A stretch of 64,000 nucleotides of DNA from Streptococcus sanguinis. Its GTDB lineage: Bacteria > Bacillota > Bacilli > Lactobacillales > Streptococcaceae. Below the pieces are notes generated by a model. It was given only the letters and a program-made list of their open reading frames with translations, searched no databases and was not told where the DNA came from. Below are positions 8,475 to 18,623 of the stretch, in pieces; within the stretch, counting starts at the first letter, position 1; each line of letters opens with the position of its first letter. The stretch is from contig NZ_LS483364.1 of the NCBI RefSeq assembly GCF_900475275.1, forward strand, positions 1,612,001-1,676,000. Reading direction: 5' to 3'. The translations under genes and the position numbers were made by a program.

Positions 8475-9482
8475 TTATTCTGCGGCTGAGGATGAAGCTT
8501 CTGTTGAACTGCTTTCAGCTACTGAGCTAGACTCAGATGTCTTTGAGCTGCTGGCAGCACTTGATGAAGAAGTTGAAGAGCCTGTCGTTTCGATATACTG
8601 AGCAAAGACAGATTGGAATGCACTATCCTTAACCTTGATGTTGGCATCTTTCAGCTCTTTCGCCACAACGCTTTGGATAAAGCTAGTATCTTTTTCTTTT
8701 TGCGCAATGATAATCTTTTTCAGCTTGTCTTTGTAGTCTTTCCAGTTAGAAGATTTCTCAGACTTCTTGACCAGCTTAACAATATAGTAGCTTGCTGAGT
8801 ACTGTGAATCTGGCACAGTCACAAGGTCTGAAACGCCATTTTCTTCCAAAGCAAAGGCAGCTTTTTTGACAGCATCTGGAACATCAGTAGAGCCAGAGTC
8901 AAACTTGATTTCTCCGCCTTTTTCCTTAGTGGTAGCATCGGTAGAGTTTTCCTTAGCGATTTGACTGAAGTCGGCTCCTTCTGCTTTAGCTTTTTCAAGA
9001 ACTTCCTTACCTTTGTCTTCGCTGTCAACCTTGATGATTTGAGCTGTTACTTCTGGCGTGTAGTTTTCAAAGGCAGCCTTGTAGTTTTCATCAGTCAGCT
9101 CTTTTTCAGCAGCCTTCTTAACGGCATGCTCTACCAGCATATTGGTGCGGATTTGCTCCTTGTAGGCATCTTCGGTCAATCCATTTTGAGCCAAGACTTG
9201 GGCAAAAGCTGTACCGTAAGCAGTTTTAGACTTTTCGAAAGCATCCTTAACGTCCTTGTCTTTGACATCTTTGCCGTATTTTTCTTCAAAGATGTCTTTG
9301 ATAGCCATCTGTAGCAAGACCTGCTGAGCTGCACCATTGTTTTTCACTTGATCGTAGAACTCATTGACAGTAATCGTGTTTCCTTTCATGGTCACGATGT
9401 CCTTGCCTTCTGAGTTAGAACATGCTGCTAATACAGCGACTGACAAGAGTGTCACAGCTCCTGCAAATATTTTTTTCTTCAT
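8475..9482 (-). CDS. prsA: Foldase lipoprotein PrsA (peptidyl-prolyl isomerase)
   Basis: 335 residues. Extracellular, membrane-anchored parvulin-type foldase that helps secreted proteins fold. A signal peptide (MKKKIFAGAVTLLSVAVLAAC) ends in the lipobox LAAC with Cys21 as lipid attachment site. The parvulin domain occupies roughly residues 130-235 (ITAQIIKV..., KGGEIKFDSGS...). The last 30 residues are a low-complexity Ser/Ala/Glu tail. The ATG at 9482 follows AAGGAG; the 17-codon upstream extension would destroy the signal peptide. No terminator of its own is visible; the T-box hairpin lies next downstream. Confidence 0.93.
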   Translation of the reverse strand: MKKKIFAGAVTLLSVAVLAACSNSEGKDIVTMKGNTITVNEFYDQVKNNGAAQQVLLQMAIKDIFEEKYGKDVKDKDVKDAFEKSKTAYGTAFAQVLAQNGLTEDAYKEQIRTNMLVEHAVKKAAEKELTDENYKAAFENYTPEVTAQIIKVDSEDKGKEVLEKAKAEGADFSQIAKENSTDATTKEKGGEIKFDSGSTDVPDAVKKAAFALEENGVSDLVTVPDSQYSASYYIVKLVKKSEKSSNWKDYKDKLKKIIIAQKEKDTSFIQSVVAKELKDANIKVKDSAFQSVFAQYIETTGSSTSSSSAASSSKTSESSSVAESSSTEASSSAAE

Positions 9483-9595
9483 TTTATATTGACTCCTTAT
9501 TCTTAAAAGTTCATGTTTTCTATTGTAGCACAAATTTGAATTGATATCTTAAATTTTACTAAAAATTTTTGGAAATTAGGAAAAAATCAGAGATG

Positions 9596-10279
9596 TCATT
9601 TTTTTCTAATCATAAGCAGTCCATCTCCCAAGGGAAGCAGACTGGAAGTTAAATCTGAACTGTCCAAAGTTGCGTCAAACAGGCTGTGCAAGCCACGGTA
9701 AATAGCTCGTTGACCACGCTTAATTTCCTCAAAAGGCTTGGCAACATCGCCACCTTGAAAGACATCATCAATGAGGACCAGACCACCAGGATTGAGGCGC
9801 TTGAGGACATGGGGCAGAAAGACCACATACTTGGACTTGGCAGAGTCCATAAAGACAAGGTCGTAGGAATCCTCTAGTGTCTCAAGCAAATCCATCGCAT
9901 CACCTTCCAGCAGGGTGATCTGCTGACGGCTGTCATACTTGACAAAATTAGCCTTGGCAAGCTCAATCATCTCTGGATTGCGGTCAATAGTCGTAATCTG
10001 AGCCTGAGGAGCATGTTCTGCCATCAAAAGGGCCGAAAATCCAATAGCCGTCCCGATTTCTAAAATCTTCTCAGGCTGCAGACTTTCGAGTAGCAGGCGG
10101 AAGTAAGCCACTGTCTCATGGGGAATCACGGGCACATTTTCAGCTCTGGCAAAATCCTCCAATTCCTTGAGGCCACCAGTGACCGGCTGGAGACGCCGTC
10201 TCATAAAGTCAACGATTTCTTCTTTGACCACTGGTCGACGCATATTGGGATTAGAGTTTTGGTTATAAGTATCGACCAT
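9596..10279 (-). CDS. trmR: O-methyltransferase family protein, TrmR-like (tRNA 5-hydroxyuridine methyltransferase)
   Basis: 227 residues of the class-I SAM methyltransferase_3 family. LEIGTAIGFSALLMAE (about 75-90) is the SAM-binding loop, followed by ITTIDRNPEMIELAKANF and DLVFMDSAKSKYVVFLPHVL, with DD in LIDDVFQGG as metal ligands. Members such as B. subtilis TrmR (YrrM) methylate 5-hydroxyuridine at tRNA position 34; the specific assignment is inferred from family. It starts right at the pepF stop, so translation is probably coupled. Confidence 0.75.
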   Translation of the reverse strand: MVDTYNQNSNPNMRRPVVKEEIVDFMRRRLQPVTGGLKELEDFARAENVPVIPHETVAYFRLLLESLQPEKILEIGTAIGFSALLMAEHAPQAQITTIDRNPEMIELAKANFVKYDSRQQITLLEGDAMDLLETLEDSYDLVFMDSAKSKYVVFLPHVLKRLNPGGLVLIDDVFQGGDVAKPFEEIKRGQRAIYRGLHSLFDATLDSSDLTSSLLPLGDGLLMIRKK

Positions 10280-10280
10280 C

Positions 10281-12083
10281 TTATGCTAATCCCAACTTTT
10301 CCACCAAGGCTTCGAATTCGTCCAAGCGACGTTCAAAGACAGCAAAAGCAGCATTTAGGTAGTCTTCTTTTTCCATATCTACACCTGCTTTTTTGATGAC
10401 ATTGAGCGGATAGTCAGAGTTCCCAGCTTTGAGATAGTCCAGATACTTGTCCTTGTCTTCCTGACTACCATGGACAATCTTTTCAGCCAGGGCAGAAGCC
10501 GCTGAAAATCCTGTCGAATATTGGAAAACATAGTAATCATAGTAGAAATGTGGAATCCGAGCCCATTCGTACTGAATCTGCGGATTATCTTCTTTTTTCA
10601 GTCCATAGTATTTCTCGTTCAAATCAGCGTAGAGCTCATTGAGAAACTCGCTGGTCAAAACTTGACCTTCTTGGTCAGCCTTGTGGATAGCGTGCTCAAA
10701 CTCCGCAAACTGGGTTTGACGGAAGACCGTACCTCGGAAGCCGTCCAAAAAGTGGTTGAGAATAGCAAAGCGGGTAGCATCGTCTTCTACTTCTTCCAAG
10801 AGCTTCTCTGTCAGGATATTTTCATTAGTCGTTGAAGCAATCTCAGCTAGGAAGATAGAATAGTCTCCGTAGACATAAGGCTGAGTCTCACGGGTGTAGC
10901 TGGAATGCATACTGTGTCCTGTCTCGTGCACCAAGGTAAAGAGATTGTCCAGCGTATCCTGCCAGTTGAGTAACATAAAGGCATTAGTATCATAAGAACC
11001 ACCTGAGTATGCCCCTGAGCGCTTGCCTTGATTCTCATGAACATCAATCCAGCGCTCTGAGAAGGCTGTCTTCACTCGGCTCAAATAATCCTCACCCAGA
11101 ATAGCCAAGACTTCCTCAGACTTAGCCAAGGCTTCCTCATAAGTGAACTTGTAGTCTGTCTCTGACAAAGGTGTGTACATATCATACATCTTCAAGTCAG
11201 AAATGCCTAAAATCTTCGCTCGCAAAGCGATATAACGCTGCAAGAGAGGCAAATGCTTATTGACAGCTGAAACTAAGCTGTCATAAACACTTTCTGGAAT
11301 AAAGTCAGCTGATAAGGCTGCTTCACGGGCAGATGAGAACTTGCGGACTTTCGCATTGTAGTTGTGAACCTTGACATTGGTCTGCAGAGTCTTAGCATAG
11401 GTATGCTGATACTGCTCGTAGACGCTGTAGAGAGCCTCGTAAGCTTCCTTGCGGACCTCTCGGTTCTTAGACTCGACCAGGGTGATATAGTTACCGTGGC
11501 TGAGCTGAACTTCATTTCCATCTTCATCATGCACCATCGGAAAGACAATATCCGCATTATCCAAGATAGCAAAGGTTTCGCCCGCTGCACCAAAAATTTC
11601 ACCAGCACCCGCCAATAGCTCCTCTTCACGCTGTGTCAGGATGTGAGCCTTCTTTTTCAAAAGCTTGTCAAAATAATGCTGATACTGCTGCAAGGCTGGC
11701 TGCTCAGCCAAGAAAGCTTGGTACTGCTCTTCTGTAATCGCCATAAATTCTGGCTCATAGAAAGCAAAGCTTTGGCCAAAGTCGCTGTAAAGAGTCATGC
11801 CTTTAGCCTGATACTCTTGGTACTTAGCCACACGTGTATCTTGGTCATTCTTCATGTGAGCATAAGAATAAAGCTTTTCAATACGACGCATCAAGTCCAA
11901 CTGCACTTCAGTCGTTGTTAAGAGACTGTCCGCTGAATCAAGCAAATGCCCAGCCAGACCAGCTGCTTTCTTCACTTCTTCTGAAACCTGAGCCAATTCC
12001 TCTTCAAAGGCTTCATCTGTTGGGAAAATGGTACTCAAATCCCAAGTATATTTTTCTTCAATTTCATTTCTTTGTTTTGCCAT
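10281..12083 (-). CDS. pepF: Oligoendopeptidase F (M3B metallopeptidase)
   Basis: 600 residues, the usual PepF/PepB length. Cytoplasmic zinc peptidase that cleaves oligopeptides of intermediate length. The zinc motif [16 protein letters not shown] is in the C-terminal half with the second glutamate ligand downstream ([12 protein letters not shown]). The ATG at 12083 ([20 protein letters not shown]) has GGAGG upstream; the preceding codons overlap the end of coiA. The coiA-pepF order is common in streptococci. Confidence 0.93.
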   Translation of the reverse strand: MAKQRNEIEEKYTWDLSTIFPTDEAFEEELAQVSEEVKKAAGLAGHLLDSADSLLTTTEVQLDLMRRIEKLYSYAHMKNDQDTRVAKYQEYQAKGMTLYSDFGQSFAFYEPEFMAITEEQYQAFLAEQPALQQYQHYFDKLLKKKAHILTQREEELLAGAGEIFGAAGETFAILDNADIVFPMVHDEDGNEVQLSHGNYITLVESKNREVRKEAYEALYSVYEQYQHTYAKTLQTNVKVHNYNAKVRKFSSAREAALSADFIPESVYDSLVSAVNKHLPLLQRYIALRAKILGISDLKMYDMYTPLSETDYKFTYEEALAKSEEVLAILGEDYLSRVKTAFSERWIDVHENQGKRSGAYSGGSYDTNAFMLLNWQDTLDNLFTLVHETGHSMHSSYTRETQPYVYGDYSIFLAEIASTTNENILTEKLLEEVEDDATRFAILNHFLDGFRGTVFRQTQFAEFEHAIHKADQEGQVLTSEFLNELYADLNEKYYGLKKEDNPQIQYEWARIPHFYYDYYVFQYSTGFSAASALAEKIVHGSQEDKDKYLDYLKAGNSDYPLNVIKKAGVDMEKEDYLNAAFAVFERRLDEFEALVEKLGLA

Positions 12084-12118
12084 AAAAAAATCCTCCGACT
12101 CCCCTATTCTATCACAAA

Positions 12119-13063
12119 TCAACGTAAAATCCTTGTATAAAAAGCCGGTGAATAAACAATTTGCAGATTTTTTTGCTGGAGATTGGCATAATAGTTCTCA
12201 AACTGCTGGTAATAGTCAGTCAGGTCAGTAGTTATCTGACAGAAGGAGGCAGCCTGTATCGGCCGAACCTGTGGATAAAAATCCTCTGCAGTCTTAGTCA
12301 AGAGATTATCGCCATTCTGATAGAGCTGAGCCTGCAGCCGCATCCATCTAGGCTGCTGGTAATAAAGCTGACGGCGGATATAATTGCAGATCTGCGGATC
12401 TTGCTGGGCCAGAAAGCTGTTCATCTCCTGCTTTTGAAAGGGCAAACGCAAAATATCCAAAAGCTGACTGTGACCAAAGGGAAAGTTCTTGGTCTTGTAC
12501 TGGACTTTTCCATGCAGATCTTCGTGAATCAGGTATTTAAGACGCAGAACTTGCTTTTCTTGATCCAGCTCCCAGAGATGAAAGCCCATATTTTTACTAA
12601 AATAGAGAAAATCCTTCTGCAGGCGAGTTAGGGAATCCTTGAGCCAAAGTTTTCGCCCCAAGAGCCAGAGGACCTGATAGCCATGCTGGCGGTAAGAAAG
12701 CGTCCGTTCCTGCAGTCGTTCTATTCTTAGAGAACTGCACTGGACTTCAAGAGCCAATTTTTTATCAACCAGCAAATCAGCAATCTGCTGCAGAGCAGGC
12801 AAAAAAGCCTCCACCTCAACTTCTTCTGTCTGGACAGCCCAGCGAAAAAGCTCCGCCTTAAGGTTCAGGTGCTCAGCGCTCTCATTTTCCCTGTAAAAGT
12901 GGCACTGCTCTAGCGAAACATGCGCAAAATGCGGCTGCATAACTTTCCCTTTTTTAAAACGGACTGCCCCTGAACAAGCTGGGCAGACGAAATCAGCCCC
13001 TTTCTCAATCTTCTCCTCCAGTGCATTACACAAAAGTCCCTTATGATTTCGCGCCACAAACAT
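12119..13063 (-). CDS. coiA: Competence protein CoiA
   Basis: 314 residues. Late competence protein that promotes recombination of incoming DNA, acting with RecA and DprA in the cytoplasm. The N-terminus has the CoiA zinc-finger-like segment [24 protein letters not shown] and a nuclease-like core with [16 protein letters not shown] precedes the ATG. A ComX box lies 38 bases upstream (13101-13108), placing the gene in the sigma-X regulon. Confidence 0.93.
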   Translation of the reverse strand: MFVARNHKGLLCNALEEKIEKGADFVCPACSGAVRFKKGKVMQPHFAHVSLEQCHFYRENESAEHLNLKAELFRWAVQTEEVEVEAFLPALQQIADLLVDKKLALEVQCSSLRIERLQERTLSYRQHGYQVLWLLGRKLWLKDSLTRLQKDFLYFSKNMGFHLWELDQEKQVLRLKYLIHEDLHGKVQYKTKNFPFGHSQLLDILRLPFQKQEMNSFLAQQDPQICNYIRRQLYYQQPRWMRLQAQLYQNGDNLLTKTAEDFYPQVRPIQAASFCQITTDLTDYYQQFENYYANLQQKNLQIVYSPAFYTRILR

Positions 13064-13100
13064 ATTCTATCCCCTCTAAAATTTATCTCATTTACTAAAA

Positions 13101-13108
13101 TATTCGCA
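13101..13108 (-). promoter_or_regulatory. ComX (cin) box of coiA
   Basis: TGCGAATA on the minus strand, one base from the consensus TACGAATA, followed by an A/T-rich stretch leading to coiA. Confidence 0.7.
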
Positions 13109-13137
13109 AAAGAAAAGAGAAACTATCTACACCATCA

Positions 13138-13177
13138 AAAAACGGGTCGAGAGAACATCTCTCCGACTCGTTTTTCA
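13138..13177. terminator. Terminator after the MFS gene
   Basis: A near-perfect inverted repeat around CGGGTCGAGAGA and TCTCTCCGACTCG flanked by A-run and T-run, so it could act on both strands. Confidence 0.75.
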
Positions 13178-14347
13178 TTATCCAAATAATTGGTTTCCTT
13201 TTCGTTCTGGCAATTTTAGAAAGAGGGCCAGGAGACAGACTAAGCAGATAATAGCTGCTAGAAAGAGGTGCATTCCTTCGTAGCCCCAACTGTCCAAAAA
13301 GTGACCCGCAAGATTTTGAATGAGAATGGTTCCTAGACTGCGGGCTGTCTGGACCAGAGCAATGGCTGTAACCAGGTATTTTTCATCGACCAAGCTAGCT
13401 ACGATTTTCAGGGTCACCATTATCAAAACCATGCCCGTCACGTGCTTGGAAAGGAGAGTCATCCCGATTTTCGAAATCAAACCTAGGTCTAAAGCATAGA
13501 CGCTATACTGGAGAAAGACGATTCCCAGACAAATATAAAGAAGCTTTTTCATCGAAATCTTGTCCATAAAGAGATAGGAATAAAAGATAAAAGGCGCTTC
13601 AACCAGAACTGATAAGGCAACGACAGTCGAAGCCATATCCACCTCTAAGCCACTATGCTGTAGCATGGCAGGGATATAGGTATGACCAGTATTCCCCACT
13701 CCAGAGTAAAGGGCGACCAAAAGCAGGTAAAAGAGATAGGTTTTGTTGGTCAAGAGCTTCCCCAGACCTGTCTGCTTGCGGGTATTCCTGCTTTCTAGGG
13801 CTGCTCGGTCGTGCTTGGGCTGGATTCCCAAAAGTCCTATGCTGCTGATAAGCATCATGCCAATAAAGACTGGGAAAATAGCCTGTGGTGCGACTCTTTG
13901 ATAAATCAATCCTGCCAGCTGAGAGCCTAGTGCATATCCAATGGTTCCCCAAATCCGAATCTTGCCATAAGTATAAGGACTTTGAGCCGCCAGAACATCC
14001 ATGACTGGATTGACCCCGTTAACCAACATGAGAACTAGGCTATACCAGACCAGTAACTGCCAAAGCTGAGTCGCTTTCATGAAAAATACAGCCCCAACCA
14101 TCATAACTAGAAAGCTAAAAAGGAAGATCTTTTTAATTCCCAAAGCATCGCTGAGAACTCCGAAGATTGGCTGAGCCAACATAGAAGCAAAGAAGGAAGC
14201 TGACACTACCATCGATACTTGTGCATTTGAATAGCCTAAGTCCTGCATATAGACTGATATCAGGGTCGAAAAAAGAGAGTAGGCTAAGAAGAAAAAATTA
14301 AAGAGTAAAAAATGAGCCAGATAGCTGTTGTGAAACTTTTTTCGCAT
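13178..14347 (-). CDS. MFS transporter
   Basis: 389 residues with about 12 hydrophobic segments. The loop GVLSDALGIKKI (about 62-73) is the major-facilitator motif A between segments 2 and 3. GKIRIWGTIGYALGSQLAG resembles the sugar/nucleoside proton-symporter branch (LacY/NupG-like). The substrate cannot be told. It is a single-gene unit with its own AAGGAG and with terminators on both sides. Confidence 0.8.
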   Translation of the reverse strand: MRKKFHNSYLAHFLLFNFFFLAYSLFSTLISVYMQDLGYSNAQVSMVVSASFFASMLAQPIFGVLSDALGIKKIFLFSFLVMMVGAVFFMKATQLWQLLVWYSLVLMLVNGVNPVMDVLAAQSPYTYGKIRIWGTIGYALGSQLAGLIYQRVAPQAIFPVFIGMMLISSIGLLGIQPKHDRAALESRNTRKQTGLGKLLTNKTYLFYLLLVALYSGVGNTGHTYIPAMLQHSGLEVDMASTVVALSVLVEAPFIFYSYLFMDKISMKKLLYICLGIVFLQYSVYALDLGLISKIGMTLLSKHVTGMVLIMVTLKIVASLVDEKYLVTAIALVQTARSLGTILIQNLAGHFLDSWGYEGMHLFLAAIICLVCLLALFLKLPERKGNQLFG

Positions 14348-14367
14348 CGAAATCTCCTTAAGACAGA

Positions 14368-14396
14368 AAGAAAACTCAGCAAAAGAACTGAGTTTT
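14368..14396 (-). terminator. Terminator after the D,D-carboxypeptidase gene
   Basis: AAAACTCAG ... CTGAGTTTT stem on the minus strand between the carboxypeptidase gene and the MFS gene. Confidence 0.65.
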
Positions 14397-14441
14397 AGCT
14401 TGGAAAGTCATTCCGTTCGTATGTGACAGAGGACATTCCCT

Positions 14442-15797
14442 TTATTCAACATCTGTATTTCTACGACGTTCCTGCTTTGCAGCCTTACGTTTTTGACGAC
14501 TGCGGTATTCAAAGTACAGAATGATTAACAGGATGCCAACAGGCAGCAGAATCAACATCTTATCACTGAAAAACACACCATACCAAGGCTTGCTTTCCGA
14601 CTTGCTGCCAGTCACATTTTCAATAGCCTGAGCAACTGGATTCTCAACTTTCTCGACTTTCATTTCATCGGAGATCTTGCTAGACAAGGTCTTCAAGCCA
14701 TTTTCAGCCTTGAGAACATTGTTTTCAACTTTGACTTTAGGCTTGGTTCCCTTTTTAACAGTAGCGTAAAAATCCTCAGGAAGCTTATACTTCTGTCCAT
14801 CAATCTCCTGCTCACCCTTGGATAAGAGTTTTTTGTACTCATAATCCGCATAAGCCTTCTCAATCAAAGCATTACCAAAAGGATGGCGGTAATACTCACC
14901 GTCTTGGTCAGACCAGTCACCGACTCCCATAATCACAGCAATCATGCGCTGATCTCCACGTTTAATGGTCGCGATATAGTTGAAAGCACCGTTAGGACTA
15001 GAGCCTGTCTTCATGCCATCTACGCCCTTGAGTGCGTATTTAGCACCCGGTAGGGAGTAATTATAGGTTTCAAAGGTCTCCTCGTAAGGAGTTCCAGCTT
15101 TAACCGTAACCTTGGCTTTATTAGTATAGTTTAGAATCTCAGGATGATGATTGACAAAGTTATAGGCCAGAATCGCCAAATCACGGGCTGTTGTCTGATT
15201 GCTGGCATAATTATCGTAGTTTTGAGGGTTATAGTAGCCCTTAAAAGAAACCGCTGCTGCACCGCTGGCATTGAACCACTTGGTATTCGTCATGCCCAGC
15301 TCTTGAGCCTTAGCATTCATCCGATCCAAGAACGCATCTGGGTCATTGTCCGATAAATAATTGGCCAGCATAACGGTTGTCGCATTGGATGACGGCACGA
15401 TTGTCATGGTAATCAACTCAGATACGGTATAGTCCACACCAGCGACAATTTTATTATTAGAAATTTCATAAATATTAGCAGTGGCTTGATCCTGAGGTGT
15501 AGCTGTAATGACCGTCTTTTCGCTGATTTTTCCTTCCTTAATCGCTTCAAAGACCAAGTAAAGCGTCATGAGCTTACTCATACTAGCGGGATCACGCACC
15601 TCATCGACATTATCCTCCCAGACAACATCACCTGTACTGCCGTCAATAACGAGAGAAGACTTGGGACGATTAATCGCCTGAACATTATCATGCGGATACA
15701 TCTTTTTAGCCATATCCACCAATTCATCAGCCCTAGCAGCTAACGGCGCTAACGAGGTCAGGAACACAATTCCCAATAACAAAAGCTTTTTCTTCAC
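14442..15797 (-). CDS. dacA: D-alanyl-D-alanine carboxypeptidase (peptidase S11 penicillin-binding protein)
   Basis: 451 residues. Trims the terminal D-Ala of peptidoglycan stem peptides at the outer membrane face. A cleavable signal peptide (LLLLGIVFLTSLAPLAARA) is followed by the catalytic Ser72-x-x-Lys75 (PASMSK), the SSN motif (VPSSNATT) and KTG (DGMKTGSS). A C-terminal transmembrane anchor (ILLPVGILLIILYF) is followed by a basic tail. I chose the GTG at 15797 because GGAGG lies 5 bases before it; a TTG at 15809 lies inside that ribosome binding site. Two such enzymes occur in oral streptococci, so the symbol is a best guess. Confidence 0.85.
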   Translation of the reverse strand: MKKKLLLLGIVFLTSLAPLAARADELVDMAKKMYPHDNVQAINRPKSSLVIDGSTGDVVWEDNVDEVRDPASMSKLMTLYLVFEAIKEGKISEKTVITATPQDQATANIYEISNNKIVAGVDYTVSELITMTIVPSSNATTVMLANYLSDNDPDAFLDRMNAKAQELGMTNTKWFNASGAAAVSFKGYYNPQNYDNYASNQTTARDLAILAYNFVNHHPEILNYTNKAKVTVKAGTPYEETFETYNYSLPGAKYALKGVDGMKTGSSPNGAFNYIATIKRGDQRMIAVIMGVGDWSDQDGEYYRHPFGNALIEKAYADYEYKKLLSKGEQEIDGQKYKLPEDFYATVKKGTKPKVKVENNVLKAENGLKTLSSKISDEMKVEKVENPVAQAIENVTGSKSESKPWYGVFFSDKMLILLPVGILLIILYFEYRSRQKRKAAKQERRRNTDVE

Positions 15798-15946
15798 AGG
15801 ATCCTCCAAAGAACAATTATACCTATCTAGTATATCATATTTTACGCAAAGTCAACCATAAATCTAAAAATCCTACCTAAAAAATAGATAGGAAATTAAG
15901 AGACTTTTATCTGGCAAAGCCAGTTTTATAGCACAACATCAAAATC

Positions 15947-16654
15947 TTAGTGTTTTAACAGGCTAAGCGCTTCCTTATCAGCGATAATCACAACATCTGG
16001 ATGCTTCTGGAGAGCACTGCCTGGCAGCTCCTCCGTCACTTCCCCCTCAACAGTCCCTGCTATGGCCTTGGCCTTAGCAGAACCATAAGCAAAGAGGATG
16101 ATGGACTTAGCATTTAGGATATTGCCAATTCCCATGGAAATAGCCTGAGTCGGAACATCCTCCATCTTGTCGAAGAATCGAGCATTTGACTGAATGGTGG
16201 ACGGTGTCAAATTCACTAAGTGAGTCTGACTGTCAAAACTAGTTCCCGGCTCATTAAAGCCGATATGGCCATTCGTACCAATTCCCAAAATCTGCAAATC
16301 AGCCGGATGCTCTGCAAGAAGCTGATTGTAGCGCGCCACTTCTGCTTCTAAATCTTTCGCTGCGCCATTAGGCAGGAAGCTTTCTTTAAAAGGCTTTTGG
16401 TTAAAGAGGTGCTGATTCATGAAATAGCGATAAGACTGAGGATCGTCCTCCTGCAAACCAACATATTCATCCAGATTGACACTGAACATCTCTGAAAAAT
16501 CAAGGTCGCTCTCAACGATCTGCTTGTAAAATCCTTCAGGGCTGCTGCCTGTAGCTAAGCCTAAAGTTTTTGCCCCCTGAGCCAGCTTTTCTTTGAGCAG
16601 CTCGAGAGCCACTTTGCCACCTTCTACTTGGTTTTCCACTTGAATAATTTTCAT
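15947..16654 (-). CDS. nagB: Glucosamine-6-phosphate deaminase
   Basis: 235 residues, the short Gram-positive form. Converts glucosamine-6-phosphate to fructose-6-phosphate and ammonia, feeding amino sugars into glycolysis. [14 protein letters not shown] (about 36-49) binds the phosphate and NLDEYVGL carries the catalytic aspartate; [15 protein letters not shown] is the family signature. A GGAGG ribosome binding site precedes the ATG. The promoter carries a NagR-like operator, so induction by N-acetylglucosamine or glucosamine is expected. Confidence 0.95.
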   Translation of the reverse strand: MKIIQVENQVEGGKVALELLKEKLAQGAKTLGLATGSSPEGFYKQIVESDLDFSEMFSVNLDEYVGLQEDDPQSYRYFMNQHLFNQKPFKESFLPNGAAKDLEAEVARYNQLLAEHPADLQILGIGTNGHIGFNEPGTSFDSQTHLVNLTPSTIQSNARFFDKMEDVPTQAISMGIGNILNAKSIILFAYGSAKAKAIAGTVEGEVTEELPGSALQKHPDVVIIADKEALSLLKH

Positions 16655-16683
16655 TTTTTACCTCCACTTCTTTTCTTAATTTC

Positions 16684-16712
16684 ATTATATGGTATAGACC
16701 AATTTTTGTCAA
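16684..16712 (-). promoter_or_regulatory. nagB promoter with NagR-like (dre) operator in the spacer
   Basis: TTGACA (16707-16712), 17-base spacer, TATAAT (16684-16689). The spacer holds TGGTATAGACCA (16690-16701), matching the GntR-family NagR/YvoA site TGGTNTANACCA. A bound repressor would cover both hexamers. Confidence 0.8.
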
Positions 16713-16776
16713 GAAAAAGTCTGTAAAATAGACATACTTTTTAGTCATGCTCGCTTCCTTTTGCAGCAAATCGTGT

Positions 16777-16782
16777 TATAAT
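16777..16782 (+). promoter_or_regulatory. Extended -10 promoter ahead of the small membrane gene and queA
   Basis: TGTTATAAT, an extended -10, with no good -35. The predicted start of transcription falls on the ATG at 16789, so the transcript may be leaderless. Confidence 0.55.
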
Positions 16783-16788
16783 AGAGAC

Positions 16789-16968
16789 ATGTTTTTACTG
16801 ATTGTTTTATTGATTTTATTTTTAGTCGGAGTCTTACTCTGCAGCTTGAGTTTCCTCATGAAAAAACAACCAGGCTGGCAGATTGTAAGTTTGATTTTGG
16901 GCGGCTTGCTTACTGCTAGCCCCTTCCTACTGGCCGCCTATCTACTCTGGCTGATGAAAACAATATAA
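16789..16968 (+). CDS. Small hydrophobic membrane protein upstream of queA
   Basis: 59 residues, two transmembrane segments: MFLLIVLLILFLVGVLLCSLSF and a second (VSLILGGLLTASPFLLAAYLLWL), joined by a short basic loop (MKKQPGWQ). There is no ribosome binding site; the ATG sits 6 bases past a TATAAT. A start 14 codons earlier would lie upstream of the -10. It ends 9 bases before queA and probably shares its transcript. No function is recognised; a leader-peptide role is possible but unproven. Confidence 0.55.
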   Translation: MFLLIVLLILFLVGVLLCSLSFLMKKQPGWQIVSLILGGLLTASPFLLAAYLLWLMKTI

Positions 16969-16977
16969 GGAGATACA

Positions 16978-18006
16978 ATGAATACCGCTGATTTTGATTT
17001 TGACTTGCCCGAAGAGCTGATTGCTCAGACACCTTTAGAGAAAAGGGATGCTTCCCGCTTGTTAGTGGTTGATAAAGAAACGGGAGCCTTCTCCGACCAG
17101 CATTTTGACCAGATTATTGATCAGCTCCAGCCCGGCGATGCCCTTGTTATGAATAATACACGTGTCCTTCCTGCCCGCCTTTATGGTATCAAGCCTGAGA
17201 CAGGGGGCCATGTCGAGCTGCTGTTGCTGAAAAATATCCAAGGCGATGACTGGGAAGTGCTAGCCAAGCCAGCCAAGCGCCTCAGAGTAGGTGCTCAGAT
17301 TTCCTTTGGTGATGGCCGCTTAACTGCTACTGTGGTAGAGGAGCTTGACCATGGTGGTCGAATCGTACGCTTTGGCTATGAAGGGATTTTCCTAGAAGTC
17401 TTGGAAAGTTTGGGAGAAATGCCGCTGCCGCCTTATATCCACGAAAAACTGGCAGACCGCGAACGCTACCAGACTGTTTACGCTAAAGAAAACGGCTCTG
17501 CCGCTGCGCCAACTGCTGGACTTCATTTCACAGAAGAGCTATTGGAACAGATTTCAGCCAAGGGAGTCAAACTGGTCTATCTCACCCTTCATGTCGGACT
17601 GGGAACTTTCCGACCGGTTTCTGTAGACAGCTTAGATGATCACGAGATGCACTCCGAGTTTTACAGCCTGTCCGAGGAAGCTGCCCAGATACTCCGTCAG
17701 GTCAAGGCTAAGGGAGGCCGTGTCATTGCAGTCGGCACGACATCTATCCGCACCTTAGAGACAATTGGCAGTAAATTCCAGGGGCAGATTCAGGCTGACT
17801 CTGGCTGGACCAATATTTTTATCAAGCCGGGATACGATTGGAAGGTCGTTGATGCTTTTTCAACCAACTTCCACCTGCCCAAGTCAACTCTGGTCATGTT
17901 AGTCTCTGCCTTTGCCGGACGTTCCTTAACGCTTGAAGCTTATGAGCACGCTATTGCTGAGCGCTATCGCTTCTTCAGTTTTGGTGATGCTATGTTTATC
18001 AAATAA
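16978..18006 (+). CDS. queA: S-adenosylmethionine:tRNA ribosyltransferase-isomerase
   Basis: 342 residues. Makes epoxyqueuosine by adding the ribosyl group of SAM to preQ1 at tRNA position 34. [24 protein letters not shown] at the start, [29 protein letters not shown] and GTTSIRTLE are family signatures. AAGGAG precedes the ATG. Seventeen bases separate it from the ArgR-type gene, an order also known beside streptococcal arc operons. Confidence 0.96.
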   Translation: MNTADFDFDLPEELIAQTPLEKRDASRLLVVDKETGAFSDQHFDQIIDQLQPGDALVMNNTRVLPARLYGIKPETGGHVELLLLKNIQGDDWEVLAKPAKRLRVGAQISFGDGRLTATVVEELDHGGRIVRFGYEGIFLEVLESLGEMPLPPYIHEKLADRERYQTVYAKENGSAAAPTAGLHFTEELLEQISAKGVKLVYLTLHVGLGTFRPVSVDSLDDHEMHSEFYSLSEEAAQILRQVKAKGGRVIAVGTTSIRTLETIGSKFQGQIQADSGWTNIFIKPGYDWKVVDAFSTNFHLPKSTLVMLVSAFAGRSLTLEAYEHAIAERYRFFSFGDAMFIK

Positions 18007-18022
18007 CTATAGGTGAAAATTT

Positions 18023-18493
18023 ATGAATAAAATTGAAAGCAGACACCGTCTCATCCGCTCCTTAATCATGGAAAAGAAAATCCATACCCAGCAAGAACTT
18101 CAGGAGCATCTGGAAGCCAACGGCGTCATTGTAACCCAGTCCACTCTTTCACGAGATATGAAAGCACTCAATCTGGTCAAGGTCAGTGAGAACGATACTT
18201 CCTACTATATCATCAATAGCATTGCACCATCCCGTTGGGAAAAACGCCTTCGTTTCTATATGGAGGATGCTTTGGTCATGCTGCGGCCAGTTAAAAACCA
18301 AGTCGTTATGAAAACTCTGCCTGGTCTGGCCCAGTCTTTCGGTGCAATCTTAGACGCTCTAGAGCTGCCACAGATTGTTGCTACTGTCTGCGGTGATGAC
18401 GTCTGTCTGATTATCTGCGAGGATGATCAAGGGGCCCTTGACTGCTTTGAGAAGCTCAAAGAATTCACCCCACCATTCTTCTTTAGTAAATAA
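18023..18493 (+). CDS. arcR: ArgR-family regulator, ArcR-type
   Basis: 156 residues. The N-terminal winged helix carries [34 protein letters not shown]; the C-terminal oligomerisation/arginine domain shows the [12 protein letters not shown] motif. Streptococci hold several ArgR paralogues. This one lies next to arcT and queA, the position of ArcR, the activator of the deiminase operon in S. gordonii. Role and symbol follow from position and family; it may also affect argCJBD. Confidence 0.85.
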   Translation: MNKIESRHRLIRSLIMEKKIHTQQELQEHLEANGVIVTQSTLSRDMKALNLVKVSENDTSYYIINSIAPSRWEKRLRFYMEDALVMLRPVKNQVVMKTLPGLAQSFGAILDALELPQIVATVCGDDVCLIICEDDQGALDCFEKLKEFTPPFFFSK

Positions 18494-18527
18494 AAGCTGA
18501 GACAAAATTTGCCTCAGCTTTTTCTAT
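18493..18527. terminator. Bidirectional terminator between arcR and arcT
   Basis: AAAGCTGAG ... CTCAGCTTTTT around a short loop, shared by convergent genes. Confidence 0.85.
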
Positions 18528-18623
18528 TTACAATTTTTGCCTCAATGAAAATCATCAGCAAACCAGAAAGCCAGAATTGACTAGAGCAATGCATTACCGA
18601 AGATAGTTTCAAAAAGTCAGCAT

